Notes: generated by a model not told the origin, from the letters alone. Shown: positions 18,537 to 28,862, counted from the first letter of the stretch. The stretch is 64,000 nt of DNA from Limimaricola hongkongensis DSM 17492 (GCF_000600975.2 NZ_KK088653.1:310501-374500), one strand, 5' to 3'. Made by a program: numbers and translations.

Positions 18537-19222
18537 CCGAGCGCCACGTCGCGCAGCACCGCGAGCAGGTTGCGGGTCGAGGTGAACATCGTGCCGAGCT
18601 GGTGCGTCACGAGAAACATCAGCGGGTAGCTGAAGCCGGGCCGCGCTTCGAGCCAGTCCAGCAGCCCGGTGCCGAGCAGAATCCGGCGCAGCAGCGGGAC
18701 CGCGACGAGCGCCAGCGCCGCGCCGATCAGCCCGCCGACGAGGATGTCGCTCGGCCAGTGAAAGCCGAGGATCACGCGCGGCGCGGCGATCACGAACAGC
18801 GCATGCGCCAGCGCCACCGCGCCCCAGCGCCGGTCCACCAGCGCGATCCCGGTGGCCAGCGCGAAGAACAGCACCGCGTGGTCGCTCGGCATCGAGGACC
18901 AGCCCCCCAGCGTGTCCTGGCTGATCGTGTCGGCCATCCGCAGCGGCACGTCCGGGTCGTGGATCGGCCGGGCCCGGTAGGGCAGGCCGAGCGACATCAG
19001 CCGCCCCGCCACCAGCGCCAGCACCGCGACCACCAGCGTCGCCGCAAGCCCCGCACGGCGGCGCGCCGGTCGCGCCTGCGGCAGCATCCACAATCCCCAG
19101 ACCAGCATCATCAGGGGCAGGCCCTTGAAGATCGGGCTCGCGGAAATCTGCACGGTCAGCGCGTCGAGCGCGGTGTCGCGTCCGGCGAGCCGGTTCAGGG
19201 CAAGAAGAATGTCGAGATCCAC
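18533..19222 (-). CDS. PAP2 family membrane phosphatase
   Basis: A 229-residue integral membrane protein with five or six hydrophobic segments. The tripartite PAP2 phosphatase motif is largely present: an R-containing segment [28 protein letters not shown] (motif 2, with His), and [14 protein letters not shown] (motif 3; the usual SRxxxxxHxxxD is read here as H-W-P-S-D). Likely acts on lipid phosphates such as undecaprenyl pyrophosphate or phosphatidic acid. It is convergent with cmk, overlapping its last four bases. Confidence 0.87.
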   Translation of the reverse strand: MDLDILLALNRLAGRDTALDALTVQISASPIFKGLPLMMLVWGLWMLPQARPARRRAGLAATLVVAVLALVAGRLMSLGLPYRARPIHDPDVPLRMADTISQDTLGGWSSMPSDHAVLFFALATGIALVDRRWGAVALAHALFVIAAPRVILGFHWPSDILVGGLIGAALALVAVPLLRRILLGTGLLDWLEARPGFSYPLMFLVTHQLGTMFTSTRNLLAVLRDVALG

Positions 19223-19516
19223 CGGGCCTCCCTCGTCGATCCGCCCATAGGGACGACCCCGGCGGCGAAGGGCAATGGCCGGTGACGACGCCGACCCGCA
19301 GGTGTGGCCGCGCTGCTTGATCCGCAGGGCGGATCACACTATAGACGCAGGCGTCGGGAGAGCGACGCGCAGCTTGCGCGTGAGCAGGACAAGACAAGGG
19401 TCGGCTTCACCGGCCCTCGTGGCGTTGGTCCGCTCTTTCCGGCAAGCCGTAATCCAAAGACCGGCGGAGACAACCGCCTGGCCCGTATAGCGACTTACAA
19501 AGGAAAAACTGACCGC

Positions 19517-21196
19517 ATGTGCGCTAAAGCATCCATGGAGGAATTCGAAGCCCTCCTGAACGAAAGCTTCGAAATCGACACGCCGTCCGAAGGCAGCGTC
19601 GTCAAGGGCCGCGTTCTCGCCATCGAGGCGGGCCAGGCCATCATCGATGTCGGCTACAAGATGGAAGGCCGCATCGATCTCAAGGAATTCGCCAACCCCG
19701 GCGAGCAGGCCGATCTCAAGCCCGGCGACACGGTCGAGGTCTTCCTCCGCCAGGTCGAGAACGCCCGCGGCGAAGCCGTCATCTCCCGTGAGATGGCCCG
19801 CCGCGAAGAGGCGTGGGACCGTCTCGAGAAGGCCTATGCCGACGAAGAGCGCGTCGAAGGCGCCATCTTCGGCCGCGTCAAGGGTGGCTTCACCGTCGAT
19901 CTCGGCGGCGCCGTGGCCTTCCTGCCGGGCTCCCAGGTCGACGTGCGCCCCGTGCGCGACGCCGGCCCGCTCATGGGTCTCAAGCAGCCGTTCCAGATCC
20001 TCAAGATGGATCGCCGCCGCGGCAACATCGTGGTCTCGCGCCGCGCGATCCTCGAAGAGAGCCGCGCCGAGCAGCGCGCCGAGGTCATCGCCAACCTGCA
20101 CGAAGGCCAGACGGTCGACGGCGTGGTCAAGAACATCACCGAATACGGCGCCTTCGTCGATCTCGGCGGTGTTGACGGCCTGCTGCACGTCACCGACATG
20201 GCGTGGCGCCGCGTGAACCACCCGAGCGAGATCCTGTCGATCGGCGAGACCGTCAAGGTCCAGGTCATCAAGATCAACAAGGAAACCCATCGCATCAGCC
20301 TCGGCATGAAGCAGCTGCAGGACGATCCGTGGGATTCGGTGGAAGCCAAGTTCCCGATCGAGTCGACCCATACCGGCCGCGTGACCAACATCACCGACTA
20401 CGGCGCCTTCGTGGAGCTGGAGCCGGGCGTCGAGGGTCTGGTCCACGTCTCCGAGATGAGCTGGACCAAGAAGAACGTGCACCCCGGCAAGATCGTCTCC
20501 ACTTCGCAGGAAGTGGAAGTGATGGTGCTCGAGATCGACAGCGCCAAGCGCCGCGTCTCGCTCGGCCTGAAGCAGACCCAGCGCAACCCGTGGGAAGTCT
20601 TCGCCGAGACCCACCCCGAGGGCACCGAGGTCGAGGGCGAGGTGAAGAACATCACCGAGTTCGGCCTGTTCGTCGGCCTGCCGGGCGACATCGACGGCAT
20701 GGTCCACCTGTCCGACCTGACCTGGGAAGGTCGTGGCGAGGACGTGATCGGCGACTTCCGCAAGGGCGACGTCGTGAAGGCCAAGGTCACCGAGGTCGAC
20801 ATCGAGAAGGAGCGCATCTCGCTCTCGATCAAGGCGATGGACGGCGACCCGTTCGCGGATGCCATCGGCGGCGTGAAGCGCGGCTCGATCATCACCGTCG
20901 AGGTGACCAAGATCGAGGATGGCGGCATCGAGGTGACCTATGAGGGCATGAAGTCCTTCATCCGTCGCTCCGACCTGTCGCGCGACCGTGCCGAGCAGCG
21001 CCCCGAGCGTTTCGGCGTCGGCGACAAGATCGACGTGCGCGTGACCAACGTCGACAGCAAGACCCGCAAGCTGGGCCTGTCGATCAAGGCGCGCGAGATC
21101 GCCGAAGAGAAGGAAGCGGTCGAGCAGTACGGCTCCTCCGATTCGGGCGCCTCGCTGGGCGACATCCTCGGCGCCGCCCTCAAGGGCGACCGCTGA
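19517..21196 (+). CDS. rpsA: 30S ribosomal protein S1
   Basis: A 559-residue RNA-binding ribosomal protein that helps mRNA bind the 30S subunit. Six S1 (OB-fold) repeats can be counted, each recognisable by a phrase such as ITEYGAFVDLGGVDGLLHVT, ITDYGAFVELEPGVEGLVHV and ITEFGLFVGLPGDIDGMVHL. The ATG at 19517 (MCAKASMEEFEALLNESFEI) is the family start. The 294-bp leader is long and contains small hairpins (for example around 19405-19425), suggesting S1 may regulate its own translation as in other bacteria. Followed by two hairpins. Confidence 0.97.
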   Translation: MCAKASMEEFEALLNESFEIDTPSEGSVVKGRVLAIEAGQAIIDVGYKMEGRIDLKEFANPGEQADLKPGDTVEVFLRQVENARGEAVISREMARREEAWDRLEKAYADEERVEGAIFGRVKGGFTVDLGGAVAFLPGSQVDVRPVRDAGPLMGLKQPFQILKMDRRRGNIVVSRRAILEESRAEQRAEVIANLHEGQTVDGVVKNITEYGAFVDLGGVDGLLHVTDMAWRRVNHPSEILSIGETVKVQVIKINKETHRISLGMKQLQDDPWDSVEAKFPIESTHTGRVTNITDYGAFVELEPGVEGLVHVSEMSWTKKNVHPGKIVSTSQEVEVMVLEIDSAKRRVSLGLKQTQRNPWEVFAETHPEGTEVEGEVKNITEFGLFVGLPGDIDGMVHLSDLTWEGRGEDVIGDFRKGDVVKAKVTEVDIEKERISLSIKAMDGDPFADAIGGVKRGSIITVEVTKIEDGGIEVTYEGMKSFIRRSDLSRDRAEQRPERFGVGDKIDVRVTNVDSKTRKLGLSIKAREIAEEKEAVEQYGSSDSGASLGDILGAALKGDR

Positions 21197-21202
21197 ACCG
21201 TG

Positions 21203-21268
21203 CCGGGGCCCCGCGGGGCCCCGGTCGAGCCTGGACCCCGTCGCCCTTGCCGGGCGGCGGGGTCTTTT
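21203..21268 (+). terminator. Tandem terminator after rpsA
   Basis: First hairpin CCGGGGCCCC-GC-GGGGCCCCGG at 21203-21224; second GACCCCG...CGGGGTC at 21234-21264 followed by TTTT, a standard intrinsic terminator. Confidence 0.85.
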
Positions 21269-21404
21269 CGTGAACGTTTCCCCAAAACTGCGCCGTTGAT
21301 TTGTCTGCACTATTTATTGGAACCCGCGGAGCGCCTATAGTCTTGATGTCACAGCCCCGTGACGCGCCGCACCGGCGGTGCGCGACGGGCAGGGAGGTCC
21401 GCTC

Positions 21405-21686
21405 ATGATTCGATCCGAACTGATCCAGAAGATCGCGGATGAGAACCCGCATCTCTATCAACGCGATGTCGAGAAGATCGTGAACACGATCTTCGACCGG
21501 ATCACCCAGGCCATGGCCGATGGCAACCGGGTCGAGCTGCGCGGCTTCGGGGCCTTTTCGGTCAAGAAGCGCGACCAGCGCCTTGGCCGCAACCCCCGCA
21601 CCGGAGAGGCGGTCGAGGTCGAGGAAAAGCACGTCCCCTTCTTCAAGACCGGCAAGCTCTTGCGCGACCGGCTAAACGGGAAATAA
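21405..21686 (+). CDS. ihfB: Integration host factor subunit beta
   Basis: A 93-residue DNA-bending protein that pairs with IhfA. N-terminus [20 protein letters not shown], arm region [20 protein letters not shown] with RNPRTGE at the conserved Pro-tipped beta arm. The ATG at 21405 follows AGGGAGG. Position after rpsA is the usual one. Acts in the nucleoid, in transcription, recombination and replication. Confidence 0.96.
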   Translation: MIRSELIQKIADENPHLYQRDVEKIVNTIFDRITQAMADGNRVELRGFGAFSVKKRDQRLGRNPRTGEAVEVEEKHVPFFKTGKLLRDRLNGK

Positions 21687-21695
21687 AACACCGAC

Positions 21696-22061
21696 ATGAG
21701 AGCACTCCGCATCGCCTTTTGGGGCATCGTCGCCATCTGTCTCGTCATTCTCGGCCTTGCCAATCGCGGCATGGTCACGCTGCGGCTGTTGCCGGAGGGG
21801 CTGAGCGGGTTGTTCGGCATCACGCCGGACATCACCATGCCGCTTTATGCCGTGGTGCTGATCGGCGTGGCGCTGGGGCTGCTGATCGGCTTCGTCTGGG
21901 AATGGCTGCGCGAATACCGGCACCGCTCCGTGGCGCGCAAGCGCGCCCGCGAGGTGAACCGGCTGGAGCGCGAGGTCGACCGGCTGCGCCACGAAAAGCA
22001 TGAAGGACAGGACGACGTGCTCGCGCTCGTTGATCGTCCGGCCACGCCCGCGCGCAGCTGA
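21696..22061 (+). CDS. LapA family (DUF1049) membrane protein
   Basis: A 121-residue protein with two membrane segments ([38 protein letters not shown]) and a basic coiled-coil tail ([20 protein letters not shown]). Layout matches LapA/YciS, an inner-membrane protein that acts in lipopolysaccharide assembly with LapB in enterobacteria. Lies nine bases after ihfB, the same neighbour as in many proteobacteria, and touches trpF by one base. Confidence 0.83.
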   Translation: MRALRIAFWGIVAICLVILGLANRGMVTLRLLPEGLSGLFGITPDITMPLYAVVLIGVALGLLIGFVWEWLREYRHRSVARKRAREVNRLEREVDRLRHEKHEGQDDVLALVDRPATPARS

Positions 22062-22699
22062 TGCCGGTTTCGGTGAAGATCTGCGGCCTGTCCGACAGGG
22101 CGGGGCTCGATGCCGCCGTGGCGGCGGGCGCGCGTTACGTGGGTTTCGTGTTCTTCGCGAAATCGCCGCGCGCGGTGAGCGTCGAGACGGCCGCCGCGCT
22201 TGCCGTCGAGGTGCCGCCCGGCATCGCCAAGGTGGCGCTGGTGGTCGATGCGGACGACACCACGCTCGACGAGATCGTGGCGCGGGTGCCGCTCGACATG
22301 CTGCAGCTGCACGGGCGCGAGACGCCCGCGCGCGTGGCCGAGATCCGCGCGCGCCATGGGCTGCCGGTGATGAAGGCGGTGGGCGTGGCCTCCGAGGCCG
22401 ACCTGCCCATGCTCGACGCCTATGCCGCGGTGGCCGACCAGATCCTCGTCGATGCCAAGCCCCCCGCGGGCGCGGCGCTGCCGGGCGGCAACGGGCTGGC
22501 TTTCGACTGGCGGCTGATCGCGGGGCGGCGCTGGAGCGTGCCGTGGATGCTTGCGGGCGGGCTCACGCCGGAAAACCTCGCCGAAGCCGTGGCCCGCACC
22601 GGCGCCCGGCAGGTGGACGTTTCCTCCGGCGTCGAGAGCGCGCCGGGGATCAAGGACGCGGTCCGCATCGGCGCTTTCCTGACGGCGGCGCATGGCTGA
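22061..22699 (+). CDS. trpF: Phosphoribosylanthranilate isomerase
   Basis: A 212-residue TIM-barrel enzyme of tryptophan synthesis (Amadori rearrangement). Family marks: [20 protein letters not shown] at the N-terminus with the catalytic Cys, [41 protein letters not shown] and [15 protein letters not shown]. Its stop overlaps downstream codons; trpB follows after one small gene, so these form a trpF-x-trpB unit. Confidence 0.96.
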   Translation: MPVSVKICGLSDRAGLDAAVAAGARYVGFVFFAKSPRAVSVETAAALAVEVPPGIAKVALVVDADDTTLDEIVARVPLDMLQLHGRETPARVAEIRARHGLPVMKAVGVASEADLPMLDAYAAVADQILVDAKPPAGAALPGGNGLAFDWRLIAGRRWSVPWMLAGGLTPENLAEAVARTGARQVDVSSGVESAPGIKDAVRIGAFLTAAHG

Positions 22700-22745
22700 T
22701 CCGCGCGCGATTGCGCCCGGCCCCCGGCTCCCCTACATGCGATCC

Positions 22746-23084
22746 ATGAGCAGACCCGTCGATCACGAACGCGAGAAGGCCCGGCTGCGCCGGCAGATGC
22801 GGGCCATGACGGGGAGCTCGCCGAAGCTGCACGGCCTGACCGAACGGCTGATGGCCGACCGGGCGCGCTGGCTGCGGATTCCGGCCGGGCTTTTGCTGAT
22901 CCTGGGCGGTTTTGCCGCGATCCTGCCGGTATTCGGGCTGTGGATGCTGCCGATCGGGGTCGCGCTGCTCGCGGTGGACCTGCCGATGCTGCGTCCGGGC
23001 GTCAACTCCACCCTGATCCGCGGCCGCCGCTGGAGCGACGGCATGCTGCGCCGCTGGCGCGACCGGCGCGACGACCGGGGCTGA
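22746..23084 (+). CDS. Small membrane protein between trpF and trpB
   Basis: About 112 residues if started at ATG 22746; ATG 22737 and an overlapping 22692 are also in frame and none has a good ribosome site. One hydrophobic hairpin-like region, [20 protein letters not shown] followed by [17 protein letters not shown], is flanked by very basic ends. The pattern resembles the PGPGW-type putative transmembrane family seen in this position in other Rhodobacterales. No enzymatic motif. The link with tryptophan synthesis is positional only. Confidence 0.7.
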   Translation: MSRPVDHEREKARLRRQMRAMTGSSPKLHGLTERLMADRARWLRIPAGLLLILGGFAAILPVFGLWMLPIGVALLAVDLPMLRPGVNSTLIRGRRWSDGMLRRWRDRRDDRG

Positions 23085-23152
23085 CGCCTTGGCCCTTTAC
23101 CCCCGCGCGGGGCAGGGGTAGTCCGGGAGCCGAACGCGAGGAGGCCCAGCAC

Positions 23153-24379
23153 ATGGCGGACGATCTCATCAACAGCTTCATGGCCGGACCCGACGAGGGT
23201 GGCCGGTTCGGCGAATTCGGCGGGCGCTTCGTCTCCGAGACGCTGATGCCGCTGATCCTGTCGCTCGAGGCCGAATACGACAAGGCCAAGACCGACGACA
23301 GCTTCTGGGCCGAGATGAACGATCTGTGGACCCATTACGTCGGCCGTCCGAGCCCGCTCTACTTCGCCGAAAGGCTGACCGAGCACCTGGGCGGCGCGAA
23401 GATCTATCTCAAGCGCGACGAGCTGAACCACACCGGCGCGCACAAGATCAACAACGTGCTGGGGCAGATCATCCTCGCCCGCCGCATGGGCAAGACCCGC
23501 ATCATCGCCGAGACCGGTGCCGGGCAGCACGGCGTTGCCACCGCGACCGTCTGCGCCAAGTTCGGCCTGAAATGCGTGGTCTACATGGGCGCGCATGACG
23601 TGGAGCGTCAGGCGCCCAACGTGTTCCGCATGCGGCTTCTGGGCGCCGAGGTTGTGCCGGTGACCTCCGGTCGCGGCACGCTCAAGGACGCGATGAACGA
23701 TGCGCTGCGCGACTGGGTCACCAATGTGCGCGATACCTTCTATTGCATCGGCACCGTGGCCGGCCCGCATCCCTACCCGGCGATGGTCCGCGACTTTCAG
23801 TCGATCATCGGCAAGGAGGTGCGCGACCAGATGCACGACGCCGAGGGCCGTCTGCCCGACACGCTGATCGCCGCCATCGGCGGTGGCTCCAACGCGATGG
23901 GGCTGTTCTTTCCGTTCCTCGACGACCGCGACGTGAACATCATCGGCGTCGAGGCGGGCGGCAAGGGCGTCTCCGACAAGATGGAGCATTGCGCCTCGCT
24001 GATCGGGGGGCGTCCCGGCGTGCTGCACGGCAACAAGACCTACCTGCTGCAGGACGATGACGGGCAGATCCTCGAAGGCCATTCGATCTCGGCGGGTCTC
24101 GATTATCCCGGCATCGGCCCCGAGCACGCCTGGCTGCACGAGATCGGCCGCGCGAAATACGTCTCGATCACCGACATGGAGGCGCTTGAGGCGTTCAAAC
24201 TGTCCTGCGCGCTCGAAGGCATCATCCCGGCGCTGGAGCCGTCCCACGCCCTGGCGCATGTGATGAAGATCGCGCCCGAGCTGCCCGCGGATCACCTGCT
24301 GGTGATGAACATGTGCGGGCGCGGCGACAAGGACATCTTCACCGTGGCCAGGCATCTCGGCGTCGACATCACGACCTGA
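23153..24379 (+). CDS. trpB: Tryptophan synthase beta chain
   Basis: A 408-residue PLP enzyme joining indole and serine. The PLP lysine is in [16 protein letters not shown], the phosphate-binding loop is [14 protein letters not shown], and [20 protein letters not shown] is also family-typical. GAGGAGG precedes ATG 23153; the longer open frame from 22940 overlaps the upstream gene and is rejected. trpA is not in the window. Confidence 0.98.
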   Translation: MADDLINSFMAGPDEGGRFGEFGGRFVSETLMPLILSLEAEYDKAKTDDSFWAEMNDLWTHYVGRPSPLYFAERLTEHLGGAKIYLKRDELNHTGAHKINNVLGQIILARRMGKTRIIAETGAGQHGVATATVCAKFGLKCVVYMGAHDVERQAPNVFRMRLLGAEVVPVTSGRGTLKDAMNDALRDWVTNVRDTFYCIGTVAGPHPYPAMVRDFQSIIGKEVRDQMHDAEGRLPDTLIAAIGGGSNAMGLFFPFLDDRDVNIIGVEAGGKGVSDKMEHCASLIGGRPGVLHGNKTYLLQDDDGQILEGHSISAGLDYPGIGPEHAWLHEIGRAKYVSITDMEALEAFKLSCALEGIIPALEPSHALAHVMKIAPELPADHLLVMNMCGRGDKDIFTVARHLGVDITT

Positions 24380-24474
24380 TCGTCTTGTCCTCACGTTTAT
24401 GTGATCGCTTGCCCCTGAACAGAGTTGTCAGGCGGCACGTTGGATGGCGAACTCACAATTCGAGAGGACACGAC

Positions 24475-24891
24475 ATGCTGAACAAAATGACCGCGACCCT
24501 CGCCACCACCGCCTTCGTTCTCGGTGCCTCGACCGCCGTGGCCCAGAGCATTCCCTTTGCCGAGGTCGACACCGACAGCGACATGATGCTCTCCAACGAA
24601 GAGCTGGTCGCGGCCTTCGGTGAAGACGGCGCCGCGATCCTGATGGCGGATGATGCGGATGGCGACGGCATGTTGAGCGTTCAGGAAATCCGCGTGGCGA
24701 CCGACATGGGCGCATCGGACATGGACGAGACGCTGGACCCCGAGGACCGCGCCGAATCCGATGACAGCGACGACCCGGATTACCGCGACGAGGACGAGGA
24801 TCCGATCCAGCCCAACGACACCGAGACCGAGGGCTTCCTCGAGGAAGGTGAAGACACGATGGGCGAAGGCGACGAGGATGACGGCCAGTAA
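24475..24891 (+). CDS. Secreted EF-hand protein with acidic C-terminal tail
   Basis: A 138-residue exported protein. A signal peptide ends near AVAQ (residue 24). Two EF-hand-like calcium loops follow: DTDSDMMLSNEEL and DADGDGMLSVQEI. Residues about 88-138 form a highly acidic tail (DPEDRAESDD, DPDYRDEDEDPIQPND, TEGFLEEGED, GDEDDGQ) that is nearly identical to the tail of the next gene. The tail also carries many potential calcium-binding Asp and Glu residues. No known enzymatic role. A terminator separates it from its neighbour. Confidence 0.85.
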   Translation: MLNKMTATLATTAFVLGASTAVAQSIPFAEVDTDSDMMLSNEELVAAFGEDGAAILMADDADGDGMLSVQEIRVATDMGASDMDETLDPEDRAESDDSDDPDYRDEDEDPIQPNDTETEGFLEEGEDTMGEGDEDDGQ

Positions 24892-24922
24892 GGGTCAGTA
24901 AGACCCTTTCCTGATCATGGCG

Positions 24923-24958
24923 AAGGGCCGGTCGGACAGATGTCCGGCCGGCCCTTTT
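24923..24958 (+). terminator. Intrinsic terminator after the EF-hand gene
   Basis: AAGGGCCGG and CCGGCCCTT enclose a second arm pair CGGACA/TGTCCG, giving a 15-bp stem with a GA loop, followed by TTTT. Confidence 0.88.
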
Positions 24959-25074
24959 CGCGTCTGCGGGTCGGGGGCGGGCCGATAACGACGCTCACAC
25001 GTCCATGTGTTGAAGTGTAACGAACCTGAATGATGTCCGCGTGTTGCCCTCCCGAACTCATATCGGAGACTGAC

Positions 25075-25704
25075 ATGCTGAAGAGCTTTACCACTGCTGC
25101 CGCCCTGACCGCTCTCATGGCCGGTGGCGCCATGGCGCAGGACGAGATGATGATCGACGCCGATGACACCGCGATGCGCATGGCCGTGGCGGAGGGCCAG
25201 ACCACCGTGACCTTCCCGCGCATCGCAACCCGCCAGAACGGCTATATCGTGCTGCATGAAGTGGCTGACGGCGCGCCGGTCGTGCCCGAATCGATCGGCC
25301 ACGCGATGGTCATGGCGGGCGAGAACACCGATGTCACCGTGACGATCCCCGAGGCGCTGCCGGCTGGGACCGAGCTGGTCGCGATGCTGCACACCGAGAG
25401 CAACGGCAACGGCATCTATGATTTCGGGCCCGGCATGACCGATGTCGATACGCCGGTTCTGGCCAATGGCGCACCGGTGACGGCGATGTTCACGGTGCCC
25501 GAGGGGCTGATGGTGCAGACCGCCGAGGCGACGTCGCCCGCGGTGGCCGATCCCGAGGCACGGGCGGAATCGGATGATGATGACGATCCCGATTACCGTG
25601 ACGACAACGAAGACCCGATCCAGCCCAACGACCTCGATACCGAGGGCTTCCTCGAGGAAGGTGAGGACACCGGTGGCGCTGGCGACGAGGATGACGGCCA
25701 GTAA
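25075..25704 (+). CDS. Secreted DUF7282-like protein with the same acidic tail
   Basis: A 209-residue exported protein. The signal peptide ends near AMAQ (residue 21). Residues about 35-150 form a beta-rich domain with TFPRIATRQNGYIVLHEVAD, ALPAGTELVAMLHTESNGNG and YDFGPGMTD, which resembles the DUF7282 family. The last 50 residues (DPEARAESDDDDDPDYRDDN, EDPIQPND, TEGFLEEGED, GDEDDGQ) repeat the tail of the preceding gene almost exactly although the rest is unrelated. ATG 25075 follows GGAGAC. Role unknown. Confidence 0.82.
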   Translation: MLKSFTTAAALTALMAGGAMAQDEMMIDADDTAMRMAVAEGQTTVTFPRIATRQNGYIVLHEVADGAPVVPESIGHAMVMAGENTDVTVTIPEALPAGTELVAMLHTESNGNGIYDFGPGMTDVDTPVLANGAPVTAMFTVPEGLMVQTAEATSPAVADPEARAESDDDDDPDYRDDNEDPIQPNDLDTEGFLEEGEDTGGAGDEDDGQ

Positions 25705-25727
25705 GCGATCCTTGCATGACCCGTTTT

Positions 25728-25764
25728 CGGCCCCGGTCGGTTTCGCACCGCCCGGGGCCGTTTC
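25728..25764. terminator. Bidirectional hairpin between convergent genes
   Basis: CGGCCCCGG (25728) pairs with CCGGGGCCG (25752-25760) and is followed by TTT on the plus strand and preceded by TTTT (AAAA for the minus strand). Confidence 0.65.
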
Positions 25765-25767
25765 GTG

Positions 25768-26139
25768 TCAGCGATGCGCATGCGCTTCGAGAACCTCGAG
25801 CGGAACGATGTCGAGCGCGCGGGCATGCGTCGCATCCAGATGCACCCGCGGCGCGCAGCCTTCGTCATGCGCCTGCAGGAACCGGCCCGCGCACAGGCAC
25901 CAGCGATCCCCCGGTTTCAGCCCGGCAAAGCCGAATTCCGGGCGCGGCGTGCTCAGATCGTTGCCGACATATTTCGAATAGGCGAGAAACTCCGCCGTCA
26001 TCACCGCGCAGACGGTATGGCTGCCCGCATCCTCGGCGCAGGTGTTGCAATGCCCGTCGCGAAAGAACCCGGTCAGCGGTTCGGTCGAGCAGGACGCGAG
26101 ATCGCCGCCCAGAACGTTGCGTTTGTCATCCATCTCCAT
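25768..26139 (-). CDS. DUF2237 family protein
   Basis: A 123-residue protein matching the DUF2237 pattern: NVLGGDLASCSTEPLTGFFR, CNTCAEDAGSHTVCAVMT, FLAYSKYVGNDLSTPRPEFG and GDRWCLCAGRFLQAHDEG. Several conserved Cys and His suggest metal binding, and the structure of a family member is known without a defined activity. GGAG lies six bases before the ATG at 26139. Convergent with the upstream secreted-protein gene. Confidence 0.88.
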   Translation of the reverse strand: MEMDDKRNVLGGDLASCSTEPLTGFFRDGHCNTCAEDAGSHTVCAVMTAEFLAYSKYVGNDLSTPRPEFGFAGLKPGDRWCLCAGRFLQAHDEGCAPRVHLDATHARALDIVPLEVLEAHAHR

Positions 26140-26180
26140 GCCGTTCTCCGTCGGTTGTCGCGCAGCGCTCGGTCTGCCGG

Positions 26181-27227
26181 TCAGGTCAGGCGGTCGGGGC
26201 CGGTCCAGCGCAGCCAGCGGCCGTGAAAATCGATCCGGCCAAGCGTGAGGTCAAGATCCCCGGGCCAGAGTCGCAACCCGATCCGTGCGCCGGGCGTGCC
26301 GGAATCGGCCTCCATCGACAGCCATGCGAGCGGCGCGTCCTCGCTTGCGCGCGCCCCGGCGGCTTCGATCAGGGCGCGGCCGCGCGACTGGCTTTCGGGC
26401 GGAAAATACTGCCAGGCGATCGAATGGAACAGAAGGTGCAGATGGCCGGGCAGGGGCGTGGCAAGGCGGGCTTCGAGCCAGTCGATCGCATCGCCCCGGT
26501 CGACGATGCCCGGCGCGCGCAGCGCCATCGCGGCGCGGGTGCGCGCGATGCGGTCTGGCTGATCGGGCCAGAGATAGGCGGTGAGGCGCAGCGCATCTTC
26601 GGCCCGCGCGGGGTCGAGCGGTGCCAGATCGACGCCACGCCGCTCCGCGACGGTGATGTCGGCTGCGGGCGGGCAGGCCCCCTCCCAGTCCGGGCGCAGC
26701 GGAACGCCGCTGTCGGCCGGGCCGTAACTGTGCCCGCAGGCCTGCAGGGCGAAATTGTCGAAGCCGAGGTTCAGCCCGCCGCTCGCGCCCAGTTCCGACA
26801 GGCGGATCGGCAGGCCGAACCGCTGCACGACCAGATGCGCCCCGGCGATGAGCGCCGCGGCGCGCCGCACCTCGTTTGTCTGCGGCGGGCTTTGGATCCA
26901 GTCGAGCAGGAACGTCTCGTGCCGCGAAACCGCTGCTTGGACCGCGCCGAGCAGGTCGGTATCGGAGACCGTGCGGGGCGGGTAGGCGGCGGCGAGATCC
27001 GCATCCCGTTCCTGCAGCACCAGCGCGTGCAACCCGCCCGCGAAACGCAGTGGCAGGGCCGCGCCGCGCGGTCCGATATCGCCGGGCCATTCGTCGAGAC
27101 GGCGCGCCACGGCGCCTCTGAGCGGCCAGTGCGCGGCCATGATCGCCATCAGCCGCGCCATGAAGGGCGAGCCCAGCGCCGCGCAATGCCGTGACTGGTC
27201 GGCCAGCGCCGCGCGCATCCGGTTCAC
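26181..27227 (-). CDS. DUF2332 family protein
   Basis: A 348-residue cytosolic protein resembling DUF2332. Seen: [20 protein letters not shown] at the N-terminus, [16 protein letters not shown] in the middle (a glycine-rich, methyltransferase-like loop), and a C-terminal half typical of the family ([12 protein letters not shown]). The molecular function is not established; a degenerate class I methyltransferase fold is plausible. GTG at 27227 overlaps the pth stop by four bases (GTGA), so it is translationally coupled to pth. Confidence 0.82.
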   Translation of the reverse strand: MNRMRAALADQSRHCAALGSPFMARLMAIMAAHWPLRGAVARRLDEWPGDIGPRGAALPLRFAGGLHALVLQERDADLAAAYPPRTVSDTDLLGAVQAAVSRHETFLLDWIQSPPQTNEVRRAAALIAGAHLVVQRFGLPIRLSELGASGGLNLGFDNFALQACGHSYGPADSGVPLRPDWEGACPPAADITVAERRGVDLAPLDPARAEDALRLTAYLWPDQPDRIARTRAAMALRAPGIVDRGDAIDWLEARLATPLPGHLHLLFHSIAWQYFPPESQSRGRALIEAAGARASEDAPLAWLSMEADSGTPGARIGLRLWPGDLDLTLGRIDFHGRWLRWTGPDRLT

Positions 27228-27937
27228 CTGAAGCGGTCCGCGAGCTTTTGCAGGGGCGAGCGGTCGTCGGTGGGCGCCGGTTCGGAAGCGGCGGGCGCGG
27301 GTTTCGCCGGTGCGGGGGCGGGCCGGGCCGTGGCGCCATCGCCGCCCTTGCTGCCGCCGCCCGAGCGGGGCGGGGTCAGCCGGAGCGCCACGGCATTGAG
27401 AAAGCGCGCCGCATCGCCCGCCGCCAGCGCCGCCGCGCCGTCGGACACGCCGCGCAGCATGTCGTCGAGCCAGGCCTCGTCGGCCTTCGGAAAATCCTTG
27501 AGCACATAGCCCGGCACCGCGTCCTTGTGGCCCGGATGGCCCACGCCCATGCGCACCCGGTCGTAATGCGGTCCCAGATGCTGGTGGATCGAGCGCAGCC
27601 CGTTATGGCCCGCATGCCCGCCGCCGGCCTTGGTCTTGATCCGGCCCGGCGCGAGATCGATCTCGTCGTGAAAGACGGTGATGTCGGTGCTGTCGATCTT
27701 GTGAAAGCGCGCGGCCTCGCCGACCGACTGGCCCGACAGGTTCATGAAGGTGGCCGGTTTCAGGAGCAGCACCTTTTCGGTGCCGAGCCGGCCTTCGGCG
27801 ACCTCGCCCTGAAACTTCGCGCGCCATGGCGAGAACCCGTGATCGGCAGCGATCCGGTCCACGGCCATGAAGCCGATATTGTGACGGTTCTGGGCGTATT
27901 TGCCGCCCGGGTTTCCAAGTCCGACGAAGAGTTTCAT
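27224..27937 (-). CDS. pth: Peptidyl-tRNA hydrolase
   Basis: A 237-residue enzyme that recycles peptidyl-tRNAs released prematurely from ribosomes. Catalytic elements are [20 protein letters not shown] (Asn10 and His20 region), [26 protein letters not shown] (Asp93-type) and [12 protein letters not shown]. The core is followed by about 45 residues rich in Pro and Ala that most bacterial Pth proteins lack. Start at 27937; the frame upstream of it overlaps the terminator region. Downstream of rplY, the usual pairing. Confidence 0.96.
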   Translation of the reverse strand: MKLFVGLGNPGGKYAQNRHNIGFMAVDRIAADHGFSPWRAKFQGEVAEGRLGTEKVLLLKPATFMNLSGQSVGEAARFHKIDSTDITVFHDEIDLAPGRIKTKAGGGHAGHNGLRSIHQHLGPHYDRVRMGVGHPGHKDAVPGYVLKDFPKADEAWLDDMLRGVSDGAAALAAGDAARFLNAVALRLTPPRSGGGSKGGDGATARPAPAPAKPAPAASEPAPTDDRSPLQKLADRFR

Positions 27938-27987
27938 GACGCGCAGCCTAGCGCGCGGCCCCGGTGGGGGCCAGTGGCGCAAACGCA

Positions 27988-28013
27988 AAACGGGGCCCCG
28001 AAGGGCCCCGTTT
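27988..28013 (-). terminator. Hairpin between rplY and pth
   Basis: AAACGGGGCCC-CGAA-GGGCCCCGTTT, a perfect 11-bp stem. On the minus strand it is followed by TTTG, so it terminates or attenuates rplY transcription before pth. Confidence 0.8.
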
Positions 28014-28035
28014 CACCGTCCGGTCGCAATGGCGA

Positions 28036-28680
28036 TCAGCCGTCGTTCTGCTCGGTCGCCTCGACCTCGTCGGCGGCGGCCTCATCGGCCTCCTCGGCGG
28101 CGGCGGCCAGCTTCGAGGGCGCCGAGATGTTGGCGATCACGAAGTTGCGGTCGATGGTCGGCTTGGCGCCCTTGGGCAGCTCGACGTCGTTGATGTGGAT
28201 CACGTCGCCGATTTCCTTGCCGGTCAGGTCGACGACGATCTGCTCGGGGATCTCGCCGGCGAGCACGTTCAGCTCGACCTCGGGGCGCACCACGGTGAGC
28301 ACGCCGCCCTTCTTGATGCCGGGCGCTTCCTTGTGGTTCTCGAACTCGACATGGATGAACAGGCTGATCCGCGTGGTGCGGCGCAGGCGCAGCAGGTCCA
28401 CATGGGTCGGCAGGTCCTTGACCACGTCGCGCTGCACCGAGCGGGCGATGACGCGGACGTCGTCCTGGCCTTCGACCTTGAGGTTGAACAGCGTCGACAG
28501 GAAACGGCCCGCCTTCAGCTTCTTGATCAGCGCGTTGTAGGGCAGGTTGATGGGGAGCGGATCGGCGCCGCCGCCATACACGATGCCCGGAACGAGGTTC
28601 TCGCGACGTGCCTGACGAGCGGCCCCCTTGCCTGTCCCCGTGCGTGCCGTGGCGACGAGATCCGGAATCTCTTTGGCCAT
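28036..28680 (-). CDS. rplY: 50S ribosomal protein L25/general stress protein Ctc
   Basis: A 214-residue long-form bL25 binding 5S rRNA. N-terminal L25 domain has [38 protein letters not shown] and [20 protein letters not shown]; the C-terminal beta (TL5) domain follows ([20 protein letters not shown]). An acidic tail of Ala and Glu closes the protein. First gene of the rplY-pth-DUF2332 minus-strand run. Confidence 0.95.
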   Translation of the reverse strand: MAKEIPDLVATARTGTGKGAARQARRENLVPGIVYGGGADPLPINLPYNALIKKLKAGRFLSTLFNLKVEGQDDVRVIARSVQRDVVKDLPTHVDLLRLRRTTRISLFIHVEFENHKEAPGIKKGGVLTVVRPEVELNVLAGEIPEQIVVDLTGKEIGDVIHINDVELPKGAKPTIDRNFVIANISAPSKLAAAAEEADEAAADEVEATEQNDG

Positions 28681-28862
28681 TGGTAAGTCCTTTCAGGTGA
28701 TGGGCCATCCTCCAAGGGTGTATGGCCCGATTCAGAACCTGTGCCCTTAGCGCCGAATCCCCCGTTTGGAAAGGCCGCATGGGCAGAAAATGGCGCATCG
28801 GCGGCACGCCTGCGGGCCGTGTCTCTGGACTGTGCGCGCGGGGCGTGTCACGCCCTTGGTCC

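Noticed and set aside
19334-21310. Long 658-residue minus-strand frame across rpsA
   Set aside because: It is the antisense shadow of the S1 repeats in a GC-rich genome; the sense strand gives a full ribosomal protein.
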